A stretch of DNA of 64,000 nucleotides from Chaetoceros tenuissimus (Eukaryota > Bacillariophyta > Thalassiosirophyceae > Chaetocerotales > Chaetocerotaceae): positions 1 through 64,000 of the forward strand of contig BLLK01000045.1 of the NCBI GenBank assembly GCA_021927905.1. Direction: 5' to 3'. A program made the translations under genes and the position numbers. Of the stretch, positions 20,515 through 32,690 are shown piece after piece. The notes beneath the pieces were generated by a model. That model was not told where the DNA came from, did not search any database, and was given only the letters and a program-made list of their open reading frames with translations. The first letter of the stretch is position 1. The number at the start of each line of letters is the position of its first letter.

Positions 20515-21441
20515 CTAAGAGTCTTCCACATTAAGACGTTGGGCGTTTGCAATTGCTGTGGATGTCCTTGTAGCTCCATATTTTCGTTGCTTTCTATCAA
20601 GTGCAAATCGCCAAGAAAAATCATGACCACAAACGCAAATCATATGATCACATCCATAACCTTTCGAAATGAGAAGTTTGCATCTAGGGCACTCTGCCCA
20701 TCCATCGTTTATACCGAATTTGTCATTTTGCATTTCTTCCATAACTGCGATTGTTGATTCTGTTTGAGTTTTGTCATCATGCAAGACAATAAACATAGTC
20801 GAACAAGCTCGGCAGTGCAGTTTTTGTTGATTTCTGACCAAGTTTCCACAATCACATTTTGGACAATTTGCAAGTTTATATTTGTCTGGTTTTTGATAGG
20901 CACTAGCGATTGCTGATAGATGCTGATGTTTTCTCCTTTCTTTGTCATTTTTCACCAGACCATGTCTTTCTAGTTGCGAAAGTGCAACGTGGATGTTGCA
21001 AGATGGAAAGAAACAAGTAAGAGGATAGTTGGATACATCTTTCTGTGCCTCTGTTACATATATTTTACGATAACAGGTTTTGCACGCAGGGGAGTGATTG
21101 CAATTTCGCATGAGGTTGAAAAGAGGTTCAGAAGTAACTTCACAGCAAATTGGACAGTACTCTTCTTTTTTAGATAATTGTGTAGATGTTTCTGTTGAGT
21201 TGCTTTCATTGTCGTCTACTTGATTATATTCCTCGTCATCATAGTATTCTTCGAAGAAGGAGACGAAGTCATAGTAGTCCATGACTTCATCATCAATCTG
21301 GTAACTTGTTTTAAGTTTCCTCCCATATTCAGGGACTCTCTGTTCCGTTGAACACTTCCTATTATCATTATGACTGGATCCACCTCTTCGAATCTTGGAC
21401 CCGAAGTGTTTGGAAGCGTGTTTCTGCCATCCACGTGGCAT
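20515..21441 (-). CDS. RBR-type (RING-IBR-RING) E3 ubiquitin ligase-like protein
   Basis: The 308-residue protein has a basic N-terminus, an acidic patch (about 48-85), then three zinc-binding modules: RING1 from C96-P-I-C99 through C120/C123 to C143/C148, an IBR-like region with C193-P-K-C196 and C210/C213, and RING2 from C251-P-R-C254 to GYGC264DHMICVCGHDFSW. RBR ligases take ubiquitin from E2 onto a RING2 cysteine; C264, in the GC(N/D)HM context, is the expected catalytic residue and is present. It is compact compared with ariadne/parkin proteins and lacks an obvious regulatory domain. A single intronless exon is read from the ATG at 21441. Substrates are unknown. Confidence 0.82.
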   Translation of the reverse strand: MPRGWQKHASKHFGSKIRRGGSSHNDNRKCSTEQRVPEYGRKLKTSYQIDDEVMDYYDFVSFFEEYYDDEEYNQVDDNESNSTETSTQLSKKEEYCPICCEVTSEPLFNLMRNCNHSPACKTCYRKIYVTEAQKDVSNYPLTCFFPSCNIHVALSQLERHGLVKNDKERRKHQHLSAIASAYQKPDKYKLANCPKCDCGNLVRNQQKLHCRACSTMFIVLHDDKTQTESTIAVMEEMQNDKFGINDGWAECPRCKLLISKGYGCDHMICVCGHDFSWRFALDRKQRKYGATRTSTAIANAQRLNVEDS

Positions 21442-21787
21442 AGTGTTTCTTCTTTCAAAAATGAATGTAACTTAAATCTATGAGCTGTTCTCTATTGCGG
21501 CAGTGCAAATGTATTGTTTTTATGTGCGAAGTTTGAGAAAGAAACACATTTCAATTGAAAAATGCACTTGGAATTGTTTGGAATACTGGTGCCTTCCAAT
21601 TGTTCTTCAAATTTGACTTGACCGTTAAGGAACCAAAAATTTAACCGTCGACGACGTTCTCATAAAAAGTAAAAAGAAGAAGATGAAAAGTGTGAAGTTG
21701 CAAGTCCACAACAAATCTTTGAAAAAAATCAGAAGGAGAGACAAATGTAAAATATCTAGTTTAAAATCATTCTATTATTACAAATTA
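21442..21787. other. intergenic, no gene seen
   Basis: This gap lies between two minus-strand genes, upstream of the RBR gene and downstream of the ankyrin gene. It is A+T-rich and I see no further structure in it. Confidence 0.5.
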
Positions 21788-23500
21788 TCATATACATGGC
21801 TTTACAAGAGAAGGCTTGCTCTTGATTAATTCAAATATAGTAGAAAGTTCTTCTTTTCCGTCAGGGCATTTCGCAGTAGCTGCAAGGAGAAATGGAAGCA
21901 TATTATTTTCCTTGTCTGAATCATCAATTACCGCAGGGTTAATTTCCATCAAAGAAGCAATACCTGTTGACCAAGTCTTTCCAGTTTTTAGCGAAGTATG
22001 AAGTGGGTAATTTCCTCTTGCATCTTTTTCCTTTGCAGCTGATGGAGAAATATTCAATAAATCCTCCAACAATTGGGTACCATTGTATTCTACAGTACAA
22101 TACTGTGATACTTGTGGTCCGAAATATCCTATGCAGTTCTTGCAGCACTTGGTGTTATTGGGTAAGCGAAATGAAAGTCCGCCAGCTTCACAGTTACATT
22201 GAGAGCAAGTCTGATGATGTGCCTTTGCAAGGTTGCTATTCGAGATGATATGAAGAGGAAAATTACCATCACAGTCGCGGTGGGTAGCTAGCTCAGGACA
22301 CATTCGCAAAAGTAGCTTTGTGAATAACGGGAAAGCAGCCCAGAATGATGCCTCATGAGGAGTAGACTGGCTGTACTCCACACTACCATAGATTGCAACC
22401 CTTAATACATAAAATAGGGATTCAATACATTGCGTAAGCTCTTTGCTGAAAACGCTTGCAGTCCTTCCAAAGGATTCCAAGTCGCTCATAGATAAGGATC
22501 CATTCAACACTTGTTCAGTTGTAACTCTCTGGAGATCATGATAAAACTCATGCACGGAGTTCATCCCATACCCATTGCATTGGAGCAATAAGTGGCGCAT
22601 ATCTATGTAGTCAAGGCCATGACGCAAGAGTAACTTAACTCTGTTGGATGAAGCAGTGATACGTTCTGACCGCAAAGGAATGTGTCCTGAAAAATTACGG
22701 ATGTAGAGGGCCTCAGGATAAGATGCAATCAAGCATCCAATGATCTCAGAGGATTCATCCTGTGAGTTTACTAGATGCAATGGTAGGTTTCCTTGCTCGT
22801 CTTGTATTCTGCATGCTTCTGGATACATGTGGACAATGTTTTGGACAAGTGCAGCGGATGAGCCAGGATGGGAAACGATTATGTGAAGAAGAGTGTTTCC
22901 ATTAGAGCTGATTCTAGAAATCTCTGGAAATCTCTTCATAATGGCATCACATATTTCAAAAGGTGGAAGGAAATCATTCACTTGATGAAGAACAGAACAG
23001 TGTTGATTGTAAAATGCTGCTTGAGGTAATGCTTGAATTACATTCAGAGCAGCTTCCAGTCCGTTGCTTCCAATCAGATTCTTTAACAGAACATGGAAAG
23101 GCAACTCATAATTTTCTTCCATCGGTCTAAGGGATGTTTCCGGGGCCACTGCAATTAAATGTTGCATAAGATCTGGGCGTGAAAGACTAGGATATGTAGC
23201 ACTGCCGTTGTTTGTATCACACAACAAATGCAATGGAAGATTGCCATCTTCATCTTCGACACAACATAGTTCTGGAAAATATTTAGTTATGATAGCAATC
23301 ACTGATTGAGGGATTGTATTCATATAACATGCATCATGGAGAATGGTACATGGTTCGCTTCTTAGATTTTGTTTGACCTCTTCCTGAAATTTTGGCGATT
23401 CCAGCATGGAGATAGCTTCACTCCAACATTGCTTCCTCAAAGACTCCGAAAAGTGCTCTTGATAAAGGTAGCATTGACTGGATTCATTATTCATACTCAT
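21788..23500 (-). CDS. Ankyrin-repeat protein with Cys-rich insert
   Basis: The 570-residue intronless protein carries at least seven ankyrin-like units recognised by TILHDAC, GNLPLHLLCD, YELPFHVLLK, GNTLLHIIVS, GNLPLHLVNS, GNFPLHIISN and GNYPLHTSLK. Between the last two is a Cys/His cluster, HHQTCSQCNC followed by CCKNC, about 15 residues later, that could bind zinc. The terminal block MLPFLLAAT matches MLPFMIAAG in the ankyrin protein at 3938-5038, so they are family members. No signal peptide, membrane span or catalytic domain is seen. The role is presumably as a protein-binding scaffold; partner unknown. Confidence 0.87.
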   Translation of the reverse strand: MSMNNESSQCYLYQEHFSESLRKQCWSEAISMLESPKFQEEVKQNLRSEPCTILHDACYMNTIPQSVIAIITKYFPELCCVEDEDGNLPLHLLCDTNNGSATYPSLSRPDLMQHLIAVAPETSLRPMEENYELPFHVLLKNLIGSNGLEAALNVIQALPQAAFYNQHCSVLHQVNDFLPPFEICDAIMKRFPEISRISSNGNTLLHIIVSHPGSSAALVQNIVHMYPEACRIQDEQGNLPLHLVNSQDESSEIIGCLIASYPEALYIRNFSGHIPLRSERITASSNRVKLLLRHGLDYIDMRHLLLQCNGYGMNSVHEFYHDLQRVTTEQVLNGSLSMSDLESFGRTASVFSKELTQCIESLFYVLRVAIYGSVEYSQSTPHEASFWAAFPLFTKLLLRMCPELATHRDCDGNFPLHIISNSNLAKAHHQTCSQCNCEAGGLSFRLPNNTKCCKNCIGYFGPQVSQYCTVEYNGTQLLEDLLNISPSAAKEKDARGNYPLHTSLKTGKTWSTGIASLMEINPAVIDDSDKENNMLPFLLAATAKCPDGKEELSTIFELIKSKPSLVKPCI

Positions 23501-24209
23501 GATGTGATTAGATCTATTTGATTTTTATGAGGATTTAAACAAAACAGTTCCCAAGGTGGTAAAGATTATGTTAACATCATGAAAAGATTAGTTTTGTTTC
23601 GAACAGAGTTTTCCACATGGCCTCCCAGTTCAAATACGCTGGTATGTACTGCGACAAAAGGGCAATAGTAATTGAAAAACTTAGACATGTATGATCTAGT
23701 CTTGTCTTCAATAATGAGTACATAAGAATTTTTTATTTGACCAAACACAAATTTGCCACAACCAGCTTGTGCTACCCATGACAGGACCGATAAAAAGTCA
23801 TTTAGTAGAAATAACGATCGTGAACGGCTAACAAATGCTTAAGTAGATAGGTCACGACAAACCAGGCAAAGCTAATTTTGTGTTAGTATCTTCCTTGACT
23901 GCTATTTTTAACGATACAATGTCCCGTACAAGGAAAACGGTCAATCTGTTTCCCACATAGTTTAAAAATATGGTTTTGCACATACAGTTTGTCTATGCAC
24001 TTCAATTGTATTAGTAATTGTTAGTAGCAGTAACAATAGTACGTAGTGATCGTAATAAGTAATAAGTAGTAAATGCGTAAATGTGTTTTATCTGCAGTTC
24101 TAGCTTTTCTTTCTTCTTCGTTTGGAGATAGTCTCTGGTGTTTGAATAAAGAAATTCAAAACATGCATTCAAATGTAAGACGCCCTCACAAACAGTCTTG
24201 AATTGAATT
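23501..24209. other. 709-bp intergenic region, no gene seen
   Basis: The region separates the ankyrin gene start from the 3' end of ROCO-protease copy A (both minus). It has TAGTA/GTAAT-rich stretches near 24005-24070. No open frame here has recognisable features. Confidence 0.5.
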
Positions 24210-27200
24210 CTACCATTGTGATTGAGCAATTGCCAGATTACTAACTTTCTTCCTGGCTTTTTTCAGCAAACTGTACAGCAACTTGGATGGTGCCAAATAA
24301 CATAACTCTTCCTCTTCGTGATCAGCACTACTGACAATACCTATGACAAGACCTGCATCATTCACTACTGGCCCTCCTGAATGTCCATGCCTTGTGCGTA
24401 GATGAGCTTTTATCCATAATGAGGGACAATGATATCGAATATTAGCATTGGTAGAATTGGATTGAGTTGAGTGTCTATCTACTCTTGATTTCGTAATAAC
24501 TCTACCTGCTTTGTAACAAGCATTGCCGTTGTAATTGTTCTCGAATTCCTGATCATATCCAATCATCCTCACTGACGACTCCAGCTCGACCTTATCTGTC
24601 ATACCAAGCCTACGTAGACCATCTGCTTTCGGATTGAATATACCTACCTCAGCCTGAGGATACGAGATTCTATTACCATCTGCTTTCAGCGGACTCTCAA
24701 ACTTAGACTTCAATCGAAGCACACACGCATCGACATTCTCCAAGTCTTCAGTCACTATGTCTGCGGTATATTGAAAGAGTGCAGATTCTGTTGATGAATC
24801 ATAAACTCCAATGATAGCACGAGCGCCATCGATACCGTGATACTTAGGACCGATGCTTTTATCAGCTTCAAAATGGAAGAAAGTATGGCCAGCTGTGATG
24901 ATGAGTCCACGTTGTGTATCAGCAATGAATCCGGATCCGAGGGATGTGATGAGGCCTTGTTTGGTATCCCAAATGCCGACAAGTACAACCGAAGGATGAA
25001 TATCAACAATATCTTTCAACTTTTTCGAACTCCTTTTGCTTTTTGCGTGCCTAGATTTGATTGGAGTTTTATTATCAATATCGACAACACAATGAACTTT
25101 TCTAGACCAACAAGAAGGTGATAATTGGATTTCGTGTTTTGACGGTTTTGACTTTTCAAAGTACTCATATACATTCGGCATGATTTTGAAATCAGGACAG
25201 GCTTCTTCAAGATTATGCCATGATGTGAACGTGTCTCCTCTCAATATCCTTGGATCGACACGATGCACTTGAGCCTGATTTGAGCACAATATACACTCAT
25301 TCCCAGCGATCAACACTGATGCCTCCTTCCACATCGCAGCATCTCTCGGATCTTTCGTCAACAAACACTCCGGACAGCCTACCTCACGAGTAAACACATC
25401 ATTCAGCTTACCCTTCACTGCCCAGTCCACCGCTTTCCGTATTGCTTCATATCCCAATGTCCAGATCTTCGCACCATTATTACCTGCGAAGCCCTTCCCA
25501 CATAGTATAAGTTTACGGTCAGAGCTCCGCATAGTCTTCGCACCAACACAGTTGGGCGAGTCTACATTTGCAAGATGTACATAGATCTCAGCGATGCTCG
25601 ATACCATTTCCTTTGTCTTGTATGAGAATGATATCTCTACGATCTTCATGTAGATTGCCGTCTTGTAGCATAGCACCTGCTCGACATAGATACCTTGGGC
25701 TCGACCATGACGTGAGTCGGTATTGTCAGTCTTGCTGTCCTTGTACATATCATTGAGTACTGTCAGCACTCCTTGTGTGATCTCGTCCATGAAGCTTGGA
25801 GGCAAGTTACCTCCCATTACCCATGAGTGGCATATGACTGTTTTGTGGTTCTCTCTAGTCTTGAAGGTCCATGGCGAGCCACTGTCCAAAGGCTCTGCTA
25901 CTACTCGAGGTAGTACATAGAAGTCCCGATTGCTCACATCGTCACCAATAGGCATGAAGATCCCGTTATGTTCACATAACTGCTGAAGGAACATGTAGAG
26001 TTGGCCAGCTTGTGAGTCGGAGTCGTCTGTCAGAGCGCATTGTGAGCTGATTTGTGGTTTGGACTCCCATATTTCTACAGCTTCAAATGGTCGTATACTC
26101 AGACTCTCAAAGGGATCGTCATCGTGGTTGGAGTATATACTACCAAAGCCACTGACAGCATCTTTATCTCGGATGTCCTTGATCTCATCAGGCTCCAAGA
26201 CACATCCTATCGCAAACGACAGCCATCGAGGATCAAGCACTACATACTGCTTCAGCAACACAGGATCAGCACATAGCGGTGCTTGATCGCCAAAGTACAC
26301 TACCTCTCCAATAGTCGATAGGAACGCAAGAGCTTCTTGTACGACATCCTTGGAGAAGTGATCACCAACAGGTGGGTTCCTTGATAGTGCGACATAGATG
26401 TCATCAAAGCGTACTACCTTTTGCTTCATCTCACGGAAGGTGGCCAAGATGTCTTTGACAGCAAGCTGGAGAGGTGTCATTGGTGCATATAAATGTTTGA
26501 ATATGCCTGTTTTGTTGGAATGCTCAATGGATGTGGTATTGAGTATAGCACGTCGTAGCTCATCGACACTATGATGGTTGATAGTGGTGGTGATGTTGTC
26601 TCTGGATGTGCTACTACTGCTATCATCGTCGGCAGACAGCAATGATACGACAGGTATCTTGTCATTCTCACCTAGAGCGAGTATAGGTAGTGATTGTCTT
26701 CGTGCTTGTGCTCTATTGCGATGATCTTGGAGACATTTGTATAGTAGGTTGACTCTGTATGAGGTTTCTTGCTTGTCAATAGATGCGGAGTGTAGGATGA
26801 TGGGCATGATAGCACATCCGGAGAAGTTAGGCTCGGATATGACGTCTACCCAGTATAGAACGTTATCTTCGATGTCGCGAATGATGGTATTTTCTTTGTT
26901 TTTGAGTAGTGTAATATGTTCAGGGTTGTATTCATCGTATGAATCGTCGTCATCGTATGAGTCGTCATCATGGAGTCCGGTGCCACTACTGCTGCTTTTA
27001 GCTTCGTTGATTATACGATTGAGCTTATGGTTATGAATAGCAAGGTCCCATACAATAATGTATAAAGAATCTGGAGAGAAATGCTCTCGTTGCTTTGATC
27101 AATTCATTGCGCATTATTAGTCAACATATTTCCAATTTTTACTTGAACAAGCATTTCCTTGACTTACCTTCATTCCTTTCATTTCATTACTCCCTTCTAC

Positions 27201-27494
27201 ATGGTTATATAATATAAACTCTGAACAATTGATTCTTCCACATGAACTCACAGTTTGAAAGGATTCTTTCCATCGGCATATTTCAACATCCATCCTATTC
27301 TTGCTTGACCTTGATTTTACTGTTTTCATAGCTAAGCTTTTCGCTATGAAGGATCTTGATTGATCCAAATCTTGGCAACTGCATAGAAATATCTTTAGAG
27401 GCAACGGTCTCAAGTCATGTTCATAGCTCAAGTCGTTCTCAATCACTACAAAGTCATCATCTTCCATTAGTTTATCCTTGGTCCCTTTCCACAT
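24210..27494 (-). CDS. ROCO-protease copy A: degenerate Roc, COR, trypsin-like domain
   Basis: Two exons, 27494-27191 and 27070-24210, give about 1054 residues. The join (A|AT, GTAATG donor, TCTCTCCAG acceptor) keeps the intron where copy B has it; a stronger GTAAGT donor at 27167 with an acceptor at 27093 is an alternative (1069 residues). Order: short N-terminus, Roc-like domain whose P-loop is lost (LCSCQDLDQS) and whose DxxG is HVEG, NSLYIIVWDL, acidic insert, VLYWVDVI, a COR-like region with YVVLDPRWLS and FYVLPRVVAEP, a CPEC motif, a variable linker, then a trypsin-like domain with H830 (ITAGH), D882 (NVDAC) and S999 (GHSGGP). Roc-COR proteins are signalling scaffolds; a chymotrypsin-fold protease as the output is unusual. 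It is near-identical to copy B in the core. Confidence 0.78.
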
Positions 27495-30400
27495 TTAGAT
27501 TATGTTGTTATATTATAGCAGATCAAAAGTATTGACTCAACTATTTATTGACAACCTTCAATGAAGTACTGGTCTCCATGATCAAAAGGAAGGGCTCCTC
27601 ACTAAGGTACTCACTAGTTGTGATGTTTTAAAAAATGAATTCCAGATTGTTCTTCAGATAATGAGAGAGACAGTCTTTTCATCGTGTCATCATACCAAAA
27701 TAGTATTTTTAAATTAGAAACATCGTCATTGTACTGTTTGTGGTTCGTGGTACGGAGACAACAACACACAGCACACAGCTCACCAAAAAAAATAGAACAA
27801 CTTTTTGTTCCATTCAATTTTTCATCAACCTATGATACAAAGTTAATGGAAAAGATACTGTAATGGACAGTTTCAACAAACGCACTTTACAACAACATCT
27901 AACTATATTTTGAGCTACTAGACTGGAAGCTAGGCTATCCAAGACTATAACTGCTACCATAGGAGAACTTCAGTAGCTATTATTTTGACTTGCAAAACAT
28001 ACATTTATTTAAAAGCACGACCAAGCATACAAAATGGAAGGTACACCAGTTGCAACTCTCAATGCACCATCTTCTGAGTCTCAGAAATTTAGTCCAGACT
28101 CTCAACACCATGAAAGTTCCGGTCAAAATAATTTGACTGCATCTACTATTCCAGTTAGTAACAATCGTCCAATGTCGCCTAGAGATAGTGATGTTGCAAG
28201 TTCTTTTACACAAGGAAGTAATGCTTCTTCTGTCATCTCAGCTTTAAAGAGAATGATGCAAAATCCAAGGACACCTATGAGGGTTGAGTCGAGGATATCT
28301 TCCATCACAACAACTGCACAGCAGTATGGTAGTGATGAACAGGATGAACCGTTGACAGACGTTGACGTAGACGTAGACAACGTTGATGAAACTTTTCCAA
28401 GTGATGTACCAAATGATCATCAAAGCCTTAATCTTGATGATCAAAGTGCAACTAGTCACCATAGATATGACGGAAGGGAATTAGCAGTAGTTGATTCTAG
28501 ACTTATCGAAGTTAGAAAAGAGAAGGATACATCTTACGATGACGATTCTGTAGAAATGCCACAAAAGAAAGGTATCCAACGAGCCTTATGCCTTGACGAA
28601 GATAGCTTACATAATATCAAACATAGAGCCAAAGTTGTATTTAAGAAGCGGACACAGAAACAAAAATCACAAGTGAATCTCAAGTCAAAAAACAAAGGGA
28701 AAAAGAAAACAAAAGGAGGAAAAGCTGGAAAATTCTACAATGACATCACTCCTAGCACGAGGAATACTGACGATTTTCAATTGCGGGCTCTTTCAACGAA
28801 GAAAAGGGTGCCATCCCATCAAATGCTTCATGATATGTTGGATGTTGAAATGTCTGATGTTAGTGACATTGATCAGCAAGATGCACAGTTTTTAGCAGAA
28901 AGTCCAAATTACACAAGAGGTCTTCGACAATCACTGAGTGCTCATATGTCTCATATTCCACAAGTTGTCCAATGTGTGAAAAGAGGAGTATCCAATATGT
29001 ATTCTGAAGTGAACCACATTATGGAGGAGAACTCGAGATCCCGAGAAAGTTTTATTGAGAGTATAAAAAGCATCTCCAGTCATGAACATGATTTTTTGCA
29101 TGAGAATGACGATAGGAATTCAATATCTCCACCACCACCCCTAAATGAAAGGAATGTCTCTCTTGAAAGACACACTTCCGATTTAGGTAGAGAGGGAGTC
29201 AAAGATAGAACTTTCTCTGATTTTCAGAAAGCTGCCAATATGATTTTGCGTGAAAGTGCCAATTCAAGTGATTTTGAATCACATGATATAGAAGCAAGTT
29301 TACACCAATCAAGATCTGCAATTGGCATCGATGAATCTCCGAGGCCTAATAAAGTAAGAGAGATGGTGAAGGCAATTGATGCCAGACATGCTATACAAAC
29401 AGGCATAGCTGCTGGCACTCATGGTCCTTCGACTCCCCGAACAAAGATAGCTAAGGGGACTATTACGTCTTTGAGAAAAGCCCCCCCTGCAAGTGTATTT
29501 AAACAGCAAGAAATAAAAACACCGAACGATATAATGAAGATAATCTTTCTTGGAGGGATTCATAATAATGATGAAAAGTCAAGAATTATTCATACCATGC
29601 TGTCTCAAAAAGGAAAATACAAAAAGCTATGGAGCGGGGACAAGATTGATGTACGAAGGTATTGTTGGGAACCTGAGCAAACTGGTTCACAAGGCGATAT
29701 GTACCGACTAGGATTTGGACAAAGAACTCCAAAGTACAATTTATTTGATCTTAAAGGCGGTACAGTAAGCTCTAGCCTTCACCATGTAAGTCCAATCAAT
29801 ATATATGCATATGTCAAATATCTCATTTTCCAAAAAAGACCTTCTAATGCAGAGAGACTTTCCAGTCCATGCAATCATTATTTTTCTCTCCAGATTCTTT
29901 AAACATCATTGTATGGGACCTTGCCATTCATAACCATAAGCTCAATCGTATAATCAACGAAGCTAAAAGCAGCAACAGCACCGGACTCCATGATGATGAC
30001 TCATACGATGACGACGATTCATACGATGAATACAACCCTGAACATCTCACACTACTCAAAAACAAAGAAAATACCATCATTCGCGACATCGAAGATAATG
30101 TTCTATACTGGATCGACGTCATATCCGAGCCTAACTTCTCCGGATGTGCTATCATGCCCATCATCCTACACTCCGCATCTATTGACAAGCAAGAAACCTC
30201 ATACAGAGTCAACCTACTATACAAATGTCTCCAAGATCATCGCAATAGAGCACAAGCTCGAAGACAATCACTACCTATGCTCGCTCTAGGTGAGAATGAC
30301 AAGATACCTGTCGTATCATTGCTATCTGCCGACGATGACAGCAGTGGTAGCATATCCAGAGACAACATCACCACCACTATCAATCATCATAGTGTCGATG

Positions 30401-32690
30401 AGCTACGACGTGCTATACTCAATGTCACATCCATTGAGCATTCCAACAAAACAGGCATATTCAAGCATCTATATGCACCAATGACACCTCTCAAGCTTGC
30501 TGTCAAAGATATCTTGGCCACCTTCCGTGAGATGAAGCAAAAGGTAGTACACTTTGATGACATCTATGTCGCACTATCAAGGAATCCACCTGTTGGTGAT
30601 CACTTCTCCAAGGATGTCGTACAAGAAGCTCTTGCGTTCCTATCGACGATTGGAGAGGTAGTATACTTTGGCGATCAAGCACCGCTATGTGCTGATCCTG
30701 TGTTGTTGAAGCAGTATGTAGTGCTTGATCCTCGATGGCTGTCGTTTGCGATAGGATGTGTCTTGGAGCCTGATGAGATCAAGGACATCCGAGATAAGGA
30801 TGCTGTCAGTGGCTTTGGTAGTATATACTCCAATCACGATGACGATCCCTTCGAGAGTCTGAGTATACGACCATTTGAAGCTGTAGAAATATGGGAGTCC
30901 AAACCACAAATCAGCTCACAATGCGCTCTGACAGACGACTCCGACTCACAAGCTGGCCAACTCTACATGTTCCTTCAGCAGGTATGTGAACATAACGGGA
31001 TCTTCATGCCTATTGGTGACGATGTGAGCAATCGGGACTTCTATGTACTACCTCGAGTAGTAGCAGAGCCTTTGGACAGTGGCTCGCCATGGACCTTCAA
31101 GACTAGAGAGAACCACAAAACAGTCATATGTCACTCATGGGTAATGGGAGGTAACTTGCCTCCAAGCTTCATGGACGAGATCACACAAGGAGTCCTGATA
31201 GTACTCAATGATATGTACAAGGACAGCATGACAGACAATACTGACTCGCGTCATGGTCGTGCCCAAGGTATCTATGTCGAGCAGGTGCTATGCTACAAGA
31301 CGGCAATCTATATGAAGATCGTAGAGATATCATTCTCAAACAAGACAAAGGAAATGGTATCGAGTATCGCTGAGATCTATGTACATCTTGCAAATGTAGA
31401 CTCGCCCAACTGTGTTGGTGCGAAGACTATGCGAAGTTCTGACCGTAAGCTGATATTATGTGGTAAGGGCTTCGCAGGTAACAATGGTGCGAAGATCTGG
31501 ACATTGGGATATGAGGCAATACGGAAAGCGGTGGACTGGGCAGTGAAGGGTAAGCTGAATGATGTGTTTACTCGTGAGGTAGGGTGTCCGGAGTGTTTGT
31601 TGACGAAGGATCCGAGAGATGCTGCGATGTGGAAGGAGGCATCAGTGTTGATCGCTGGTAATGAGTGTATATTGTGTTCAAATCAGGCTCAAGTGCATCG
31701 TGTCGATCCAAGGATACTGAGAGGAGAGTATATCCAGAACCATCACGATGATGAAAGTTGTTCCATCAAATCTGGGTTTTCACAGTTCAGTTTGATCAGT
31801 CACTACTCTGCAGTATCCCAAAGCATCTATGATGGTTCTGAAGTCAAACCCACTAGAGATATTAGAGATATTCGTCCTTCAGTTGTACTTGTCGGCATTT
31901 GGGATACCAAACAAGGCCTCATCACATCCCTCGGATCCGGATTCATTGCTGATACACAACGTGGGCTAATCATCACAGCTGGCCATACTTTCTACCATTT
32001 TGAAGCTGATAAAAGCATCGGTCCTAAATATCACGGAATAGATGGTGCTCGTGCTATCATTGGAGTCTATGATTCATCGACAGATTCTGCCCTCTTTCAA
32101 TATACCGCAGACATAGTGACTGAAGACTTGGAGAATGTCGATGCGTGTGTGCTTCGATTGAAGTCTAAGTTTGAGATTCCACTGAAAGCAGATGGGAATA
32201 GAATCTCGTATCCTCAGGCTGAGGTAGGTATATTCAATCCGAAAGCAGATGGTCTACGTAGGCTTGGTATGACAGATAAGGTCGAGTTGGAGTCGTCGGT
32301 CAGGATGATTGGATATGATCAGGAAGGGGATGAGATTTATCTCGTTGAGGGAGTGGATTATAGTCCTTGCTACCGTGCAGGGAGAGTGATCAAGAAATCC
32401 GATCGACGCTCCACGTCAAGTCAATCATCTCATTCTAGTGCTTTTATCTCAAACAACAACATGGCAGATAATTTCCAGAGCATTCGATATCATTGTCCCT
32501 CGTTATGGATAAAAGCTCATCTACGAACAAGGCATGGACACTCAGGAGGACCAGTAGTGAATGATGCAGGTCTTGTCATAGGTATTGTCAGTAGTGCTGA
32601 TCATGAGGAAGGAGAGTTATGTTATTTGGCACCATCCAAGTTGTTGTACAGTTTGCTGAAAAAGGCTCGAAAAGAAGTTAATTCCCAGAC
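24240..32690. repeat. Inverted duplication carrying the ROCO-protease pair
   Basis: The arms are 24240-27080 (minus) and 29884-32690 (plus), about 2.8 kb each, with a 2.8-kb non-identical centre. Identity is very high from the intron acceptor (TTTCTCTCCAG) through the COR region, drops in the linker (about 25000-25235 and 31725-31870), returns for most of the protease, drops again for about 35 codons before the active serine, and is high to near the stop codons. Confidence 0.85.
27495..28033. promoter_or_regulatory. Shared divergent promoter region of the ROCO-protease pair
   Basis: The two paralogues diverge from this 539-bp interval, so both promoters lie here. No inverted symmetry was noticed, meaning the duplication does not extend into it and the two genes may be regulated differently. 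No separate gene is supported. Confidence 0.5.

Noticed and set aside
24755-25121. Short frames overlapping the ROCO-protease genes on either strand (also 25568-25756, 30685-30909, 31205-31393)
   Set aside because: They recur in both duplicated arms only because the sense sequence is duplicated; no domain or start context.
27093-27167. Alternative 75-nt intron of ROCO-protease A (GTAAGT donor)
   Set aside because: It is in phase and has a better donor, but it moves the junction away from the position conserved in copy B and uses a poor acceptor (ATCAAAG). Kept only as an alternative.
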